Source: Streptomyces sp. YS415 (GTDB lineage Bacteria; Actinomycetota; Actinomycetes; Streptomycetales; Streptomycetaceae). Taken from it: a stretch of 64,000 nucleotides of DNA. The notes below the pieces were generated by a model. That model was given only the letters and a program-made list of their open reading frames with translations. It had not been told where the DNA came from and made no database searches. A program made the position numbers and the translations under genes. How positions within the stretch are numbered: the stretch's first letter is position 1; every line of letters begins with the position of its first letter. Shown piece by piece: positions 56,723-64,000 of the stretch. The stretch lies in assembly GCF_023544665.1 (NCBI RefSeq), contig NZ_JAMJFL010000014.1, positions 165,884-229,883 of the forward strand, written 5' to 3'.

Positions 56723-57040
56723 GTGGTGAGTGAAGTGACCGACGCCGACTTCGAGAGGGAAGTCATCGGGTCGGACCTGCCGGTGCTGGTGGAGTTCACC
56801 GCCGACTGGTGCCCGCCGTGCCGGCAGATGGCGCCGGTGCTGCGTGCGCTGGCGACGGAGGAGGGGGAGCGGCTCAAGGTGGTGCAGCTGGACGTGGACC
56901 ACAACCCGCTGACCACCAACGCCTACAAGGTGCTGTCCATGCCGACCTTCATGGTCTTCCGGGGCGGTGAGCCGGTGCGGTCCATGGTGGGGGCCCGGCC
57001 GAAGCGGCGGCTGCTGGAGGAGATCGCCGACGTGCTGTGA
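56723..57040 (+). CDS. Thioredoxin
   Basis: A 105-aa thioredoxin with active site Cys30-Pro-Pro-Cys33 (DWCPPCRQM; canonical is WCGPC) and cis-Pro in VLSMPTFMVFRGGE. GTG 56723 or GTG 56726 is the start, after GGGAGGG. It is co-transcribed with the MerR gene. S. coelicolor has several thioredoxins, of which the SCO5438-type is coupled to a MerR gene. The CPPC motif should raise the redox potential slightly relative to CGPC; that is inference from model proteins. Confidence 0.94.
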   Translation: MVSEVTDADFEREVIGSDLPVLVEFTADWCPPCRQMAPVLRALATEEGERLKVVQLDVDHNPLTTNAYKVLSMPTFMVFRGGEPVRSMVGARPKRRLLEEIADVL

Positions 57041-57066
57041 GCTGTGCGGCCCGTACGGAGTCAGCA

Positions 57067-57103
57067 GAAATCCCCCGGGTAATTGCGCCCGGGGGATTTC
57101 TTT
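57067..57103 (+). terminator. Rho-independent terminator after the thioredoxin gene
   Basis: GAAATCCCCCGGG (57067-57079) pairs with CCCGGGGGATTTC (57088-57100) around an 8-nt loop, and TTT follows. It is the most classical terminator in the window. Confidence 0.9.
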
Positions 57104-57180
57104 GCGTATATTCAATGATTCGCGACTTCAAAAGAATTGGGTCGCGAGAAGCTGAGTAAGCGCAGTATATCCGGGCGGGA

Positions 57181-59426
57181 GTGGAATTGTCAAACAGCGA
57201 ATTTCCGGACGATGAAATGCGCGGCGAGCAGGAATTCATCGACGGCCTGTACGCGCGCGTGGACGCGCTGCGCGGTGACACCGAGACCTCCGTGGCCGAC
57301 GCGCTCGCCCAGGGCAACACGCCCATGCAGGCCCGTCTGGAGCGGGACATCCTCGTCGCCGAGCGCTCTGGGCTGCTCGCCGCGCTGAACGCGGTCGACG
57401 GCTCGCTCTGCTTCGGCCGGATCGATCTCGCCTCCGGAGTCAGCCATCACATCGGCCGGATCGGACTGCGCACCGAGGACGAGGCCCGCACCCCGATCCT
57501 CATCGACTGGCGGGCCGAGGTCGCCCGCCCCTTCTATCTGGCCACCGGCCACACCCCGATGGGCCTGCGCAGGCGCCGGCACATCAGCACCAGCGGCCGT
57601 ACGGTGACCGCGCTGCACGACGAGATCCTCGACCTCGGGGACCAGGAGCGCACCGGCCACGAGGACCCCAGCGGGGACGCCGTGCTGCTCGCCGCCCTGA
57701 ACTCCGCGCGCACCGGCCGCATGGGCGACATCGTGCAGACCATCCAGGCGGAACAGGACGAGATCATCCGCGCCCCGCACCGCGGAGTCCTGGTGGTGGA
57801 GGGCGGCCCCGGCACCGGCAAGACGGCCGTCGCCCTGCACCGGGCCGCGTATCTCCTCTACGAGCACCGGGAACTGCTCGCCAAGCGGGCCGTCCTGATC
57901 GTCGGCCCCAACCCCGCCTTCCTCGGTTACATCGGCGAGGTGCTGCCCTCGCTCGGTGAGACGGGCGTGCTGCTGGCGACGGTCGGCGAGCTGTTCCCCG
58001 GCGTACGCGCGAAGGCGGCGGACACCCCGGAGGCGGCCGCCGTGAAGGGCCGCGCCGACATGGCGGAGGTGCTCGCCGCCGTCGTACGCGACCGGCAGGC
58101 GCTGCCCGATCCGGTGATCGCGATCGAGCACGACCGCGAGATCCTGATGCTCGACGACGGCCTGGTGGGCGTCGCCCGCGACCGCACCCGCTCGGCGCGG
58201 CTGCCGCACAACGCGGCGCGGGAGTACTTCGAGGGCCACATCCTCAACACCCTCACCGACATGGTCGCCGAGCGCATCGGCACCGACCCCTACGACGGGA
58301 CGAACCTGCTCGACCCGAGCGACATCACCCAGATCCGCGACGACCTCGCCGAGAACCCCGAGGTCTGGTCGGCCATCGACCGGCTGTGGCCGCTGCTCAC
58401 CCCGCAGCGGGTGGTCGCCGACTTCCTCGCCGAGCCGGAAGGGTACCTGTCCGCCGCCGACGCGGCCGCCGTCCGCCGCCCGATGACCCGGGCCTGGACC
58501 GTGGCGGACGTCCCCCTGCTCGACGAGGCCGCCGAACTCCTCGGCGAGGACGACCGGGTGGCCCGGCTGCGGGCGGATCGCGAACGGGAGACGCAGATCG
58601 CCTACGCGCAGGGCGTGCTGGACGTGTCGTACGCCTCACGCACCTACGAGTTCGACGACAAGCACGACGAGGACTCGGAGGTGCTCTCCGCGCACGACAT
58701 CATCGACGCCGAGCGGTTCGCCGAGCGGCAGGAGGAGGACGACCACCGCAGCGCCGCCGAGCGCGCGGCGGCCGACCGCACCTGGGCGTTCGGGCACATC
58801 ATCGTCGACGAGGCGCAGGAGCTGTCGCCGATGGCGTGGCGCCTGCTGATGCGGCGCAGCCCGACCCGCTCGATGACCCTGGTCGGCGACCCGGCCCAGA
58901 CCTCGGAGGCGGCGGGCGTCGGCTCCTGGTCCGGCATCCTCCGGCCGTACGTGGAGGACCGCTGGGAGCACACCCGGCTGGGCGTCAACTACCGCACCCC
59001 GGCCGAGATCATGGAACTCGCGGCGGCCGTGGTCCGCGCCGAGAACCCCGGGTTCGAACCGCCGAGTTCGGTGCGCTCGACGGGCGTACGGCCGTGGATC
59101 CGCGCGACGGACGACCTCCCCGGCGCCGTGGCCAAGGCGGTCGGGGAGCTGACCCCGGCGGAGGGACGCCTGGCGGTCATCGCCCCGCGCGACCTCCACC
59201 GCCGCCTCGCCGCCCACCTGGACGGCGTGACGGCGGACGCGGAACCGGACCTCACCCGGACCGTGGTCCTGCTGGACCCGCGGCAGGCCAAAGGCCTGGA
59301 GTTCGACTCGGTCCTGGTCGTGGAGCCCGGCCGCTACGGCACCAGCGACCTCTACGTCGCCCTGACCCGGGCGACGCAGAGACTCGGCATCCTGCACACC
59401 GGCCCGCTCCCGGCCGGCCTGGTCGG

Positions 59427-59430
<4 letters not shown>
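57181..59430 (+). CDS. HelD-like UvrD-family helicase motor
   Basis: A 749-aa superfamily-1 protein. A coiled N-terminus (about 1-70) is followed by the IDWRAEVARPFYLATGHTPMGL segment typical of HelD. Walker A is GGPGTGKT (208-215), motif II IIVDEAQELSPM, motif III LVGDPAQT, motif IV/V VNYRTPAEIMEL and QAKGLEFDSVLVVEP, and motif VI YVALTRATQRLGIL. HelD proteins bind RNA polymerase and strip it from DNA and inhibitors; some actinobacterial members give rifamycin tolerance. GTG 57181 has a weak site; ATG 57217 is an alternative. Its last four bases overlap the convergent glgB stop. It matches SCO5439 by synteny. Confidence 0.9.
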
Positions 59431-61930
<2,500 letters not shown>

Positions 61931-61934
<4 letters not shown>

Positions 61935-63361
61935 GGGTGGAGCCTCCTCGACGAGGGTGAGATGAGCGGGGACGGTGCGCCGACGTCCGCGGCGAGACGG
62001 CGCACGGCCGACAGCGGGACCGGAAGCCAGTCGGGACGGTGGCGGGCCTCGTAGACGACCTCGTAGATCGCCTTGTCCGTCTCGCACGCCCGCAGCAGCA
62101 CCGGATCGGTACGTGGGTCGACGCCGGAGATCTCGGCGTACCCGGAGCAGTACGCGGCCCGGCAGGTCTCGGCCCAGCCCGGCATGGCCGGCTCGGCCGA
62201 ATGGGCGGCGTAGTCGAAGGAGCGCAGCATCCCGGCGATGTCCCGCAGCGGGGGCTGCGGCATGCGGCGCTCTGCGAGCGGCCTGGCCGGTTCGCCCTCG
62301 AAGTCGATCAGCGACCACTGCCCGGCCGGTGAGCGCAGGCACTGGCCGAGGTGCAGGTCACCGTGGACGCGCTGGGCGGTCCAGGTGCGACCCTCGGCCG
62401 CGAGGGTGCCCAGCGCCTCGAACGCGGACCGCAGCCCCGGCGCGTACGGCCGCAGCGCGGGCACCGCCTGCGTGGCCGAGTCCAGCCGCTCCAGCATGCC
62501 GTGGACCATCAGGTCCAGCTGAGTACGGCCGAGGGTGACGGTCGGCAGCGCGCGGGCCAGCGCGGTGTGCACCTCGGCGGTGGCCCGCCCCAGCGCCCGG
62601 GCCTCCGCGGCGAAGTCCTCGCCCTTGGCCAGCTCGCGAAGGGCCAGCTCCCAGCCGTCCGAGGCGCCCTGCACGAAGGGCTGGAGCACCCCGAGCACGT
62701 ACGGCTCCCCGGACTGCTCGGCCCGGATCCAGGCCGTGGGCGCCGGGACCCGGGGGCAGCCCTCCCGGGCCAGCGCCAGCGGCAGTTCCAGGTCGGGGTT
62801 GACGCCGGGCACGACCCGGCGCAGCAGCTTCAGGATGAACGTATCGCCGTAGACGATCGACGAGTTGGACTGCTCGGCGGTCATCACGCGCGGTACCAGG
62901 CCCGGGCGGATCTCCTGGTCCTGCTCCCGCTCGAAGCGCAGCCCGCCGATCCGGGCCTGGGTGCGCAGGGCTTCCAGGAGCAGTTCGGCGGGCCGGGGGT
63001 CGTACAGGGCCTCGTACACCGTGCGTCCGGCGAGCGGGCCCTCCTCCACGTGTCCGATCAGCGCGGGCGCGAGCCGGGGCGGCAGCGCCTCGCGCGCGCC
63101 TATGAGGAGCTGGTAGCAGTCTCCGGGGTGCGTCTCGGCGCCGAGGGCGAGCGGCTGATGGGCGCGGACCAGCAGGTGGTACAGGCTCAGCTTGCCGTCC
63201 GAGGGGAGCAGTTCGGTGGCGGCGACCAGGGAGAACCCGGTGACCGGGCGGCCCTTTCCGGCGAACCACCGCTGCCGCGGGAGCCACTCCCGCAACAAGG
63301 GGTCCAGGGACGCAAGGAAACCCGGAGTGGAGGTGAGCGTACGGGTGACGGCTTCCGACAT
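61931..63361 (-). CDS. pep2: Maltokinase (Pep2/Mak)
   Basis: A 476-aa maltokinase that makes maltose 1-phosphate from maltose and ATP for GlgE. It has the APH-like kinase core: SIVYGDTFILKLLRR (nucleotide-binding Lys), RVHGDLHLGQCL (catalytic Asp of the HGDxHxxQ loop) and WSLIDFEGEPARP (metal-binding Asp). The N-terminal cap carries REWLPRQRWFAGKGRP. ATG 63361 follows AAAGGA. It is coupled to glgB and downstream of treS, the usual treS-pep2-glgB order. Confidence 0.95.
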
Positions 63362-63415
63362 GACGTCGCGTCCTTTCCCCGGGGGGTGGTCGGGGTGTTA
63401 GTGATGCGTGCCCCG

Positions 63416-63441
63416 GGCGGGGCGGTGGAAACCGCCCCGCC
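63416..63441 (-). promoter_or_regulatory. Intercistronic hairpin between treS and pep2
   Basis: An 11-bp GC stem (63416-63426 with 63431-63441) closes a GGAA loop in the 93-nt treS-pep2 gap. There is no U tract. It may stabilise or attenuate the mRNA rather than end it. Confidence 0.4.
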
Positions 63442-63454
63442 GGGCTTGGGGGAG

Positions 63455-64000
<546 letters not shown>

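Overview
The window is very GC-rich (roughly 70% or more by eye), uses GTG starts often, and carries several genes diagnostic of Streptomyces: the coiled-coil polarity proteins Scy and FilP, an AbsC-like MarR regulator, isobutyryl-CoA mutase IcmA, GlxA/CslA-type proteins, and the GlgB-maltokinase-TreS block of the GlgE pathway. From memory, the gene order matches the S. coelicolor chromosome core around SCO5389-SCO5442. This is therefore most likely a core chromosomal segment of a Streptomyces species. No tRNA, rRNA, CRISPR array, insertion sequence or prophage was seen.

Layout. 0.2-2.3 kb: a small conserved protein, a luciferase-like monooxygenase and a small Cys/His protein. 2.3-6.2 kb: two tandem ABC exporter pairs (ATPase plus permease). 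6.3-11.3 kb: filP and scy, the polar-growth cytoskeleton. 11.5-14.3 kb: methylmalonyl-CoA epimerase, divergent from acetyl-CoA acetyltransferase and a MeaB-type GTPase. 14.4-17.7 kb: an Asp-rich PepSY protein divergent from a RapA1/RapA2-like two-component system, then an AbsC-like regulator. 17.8-19.9 kb: three tandem AIM24-family genes. 20.1-22.9 kb: a DUF3817 gene, a thiamine-binding-type protein, and an SRPBCC/DUF4166/TetR operon with twin operators. 23.5-28.3 kb: a cellulose-synthase-like glycosyltransferase, a GlxA-type copper-radical oxidase and a GH6 lipoprotein. 28.5-33.0 kb: MarR, DUF3817, icmA, TetR and a thioredoxin-TPR protein. 33.7-36.3 kb: three co-directional exported or membrane proteins behind a 651-nt leader region. 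36.4-42.4 kb: central carbon genes pyk, ackA, pta and pfkA. 42.5-46.6 kb: an XRE regulator and a sugar ABC importer without its own ATPase. 46.7-52.0 kb: a nucleosidase-like protein divergent from a membrane protein, then a CitA/CitB-type sensor pair next to dctA. 52.1-56.3 kb: regulators (two TetR, MarR, Lrp) with a mycothiol-type DinB protein and an epimerase. 56.3-59.4 kb: MerR-thioredoxin and a HelD-type motor. 59.4-64.0 kb: glgB, maltokinase and the C-terminal end of treS, cut by the window edge.

Functional links. The epimerase, thiolase, MeaB-like GTPase and IcmA handle C4/C3 acyl-CoA units that feed the TCA cycle and polyketide precursors. Pyk, AckA, Pta and Pfk control glycolytic and acetyl-phosphate flux. 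DctA and its sensor take up C4-dicarboxylates. TreS, maltokinase and GlgB turn trehalose into branched alpha-glucan. Scy, FilP and a CslA/GlxA/GH6-like locus concern tip growth and tip-associated glycan. The strongest leads for new biology are the extra csl-like locus, the AIM24 triplet, the exported-protein operon with its structured leader, the nucleosidase/membrane-protein pair, and several clear palindromic operators whose regulators are next door.
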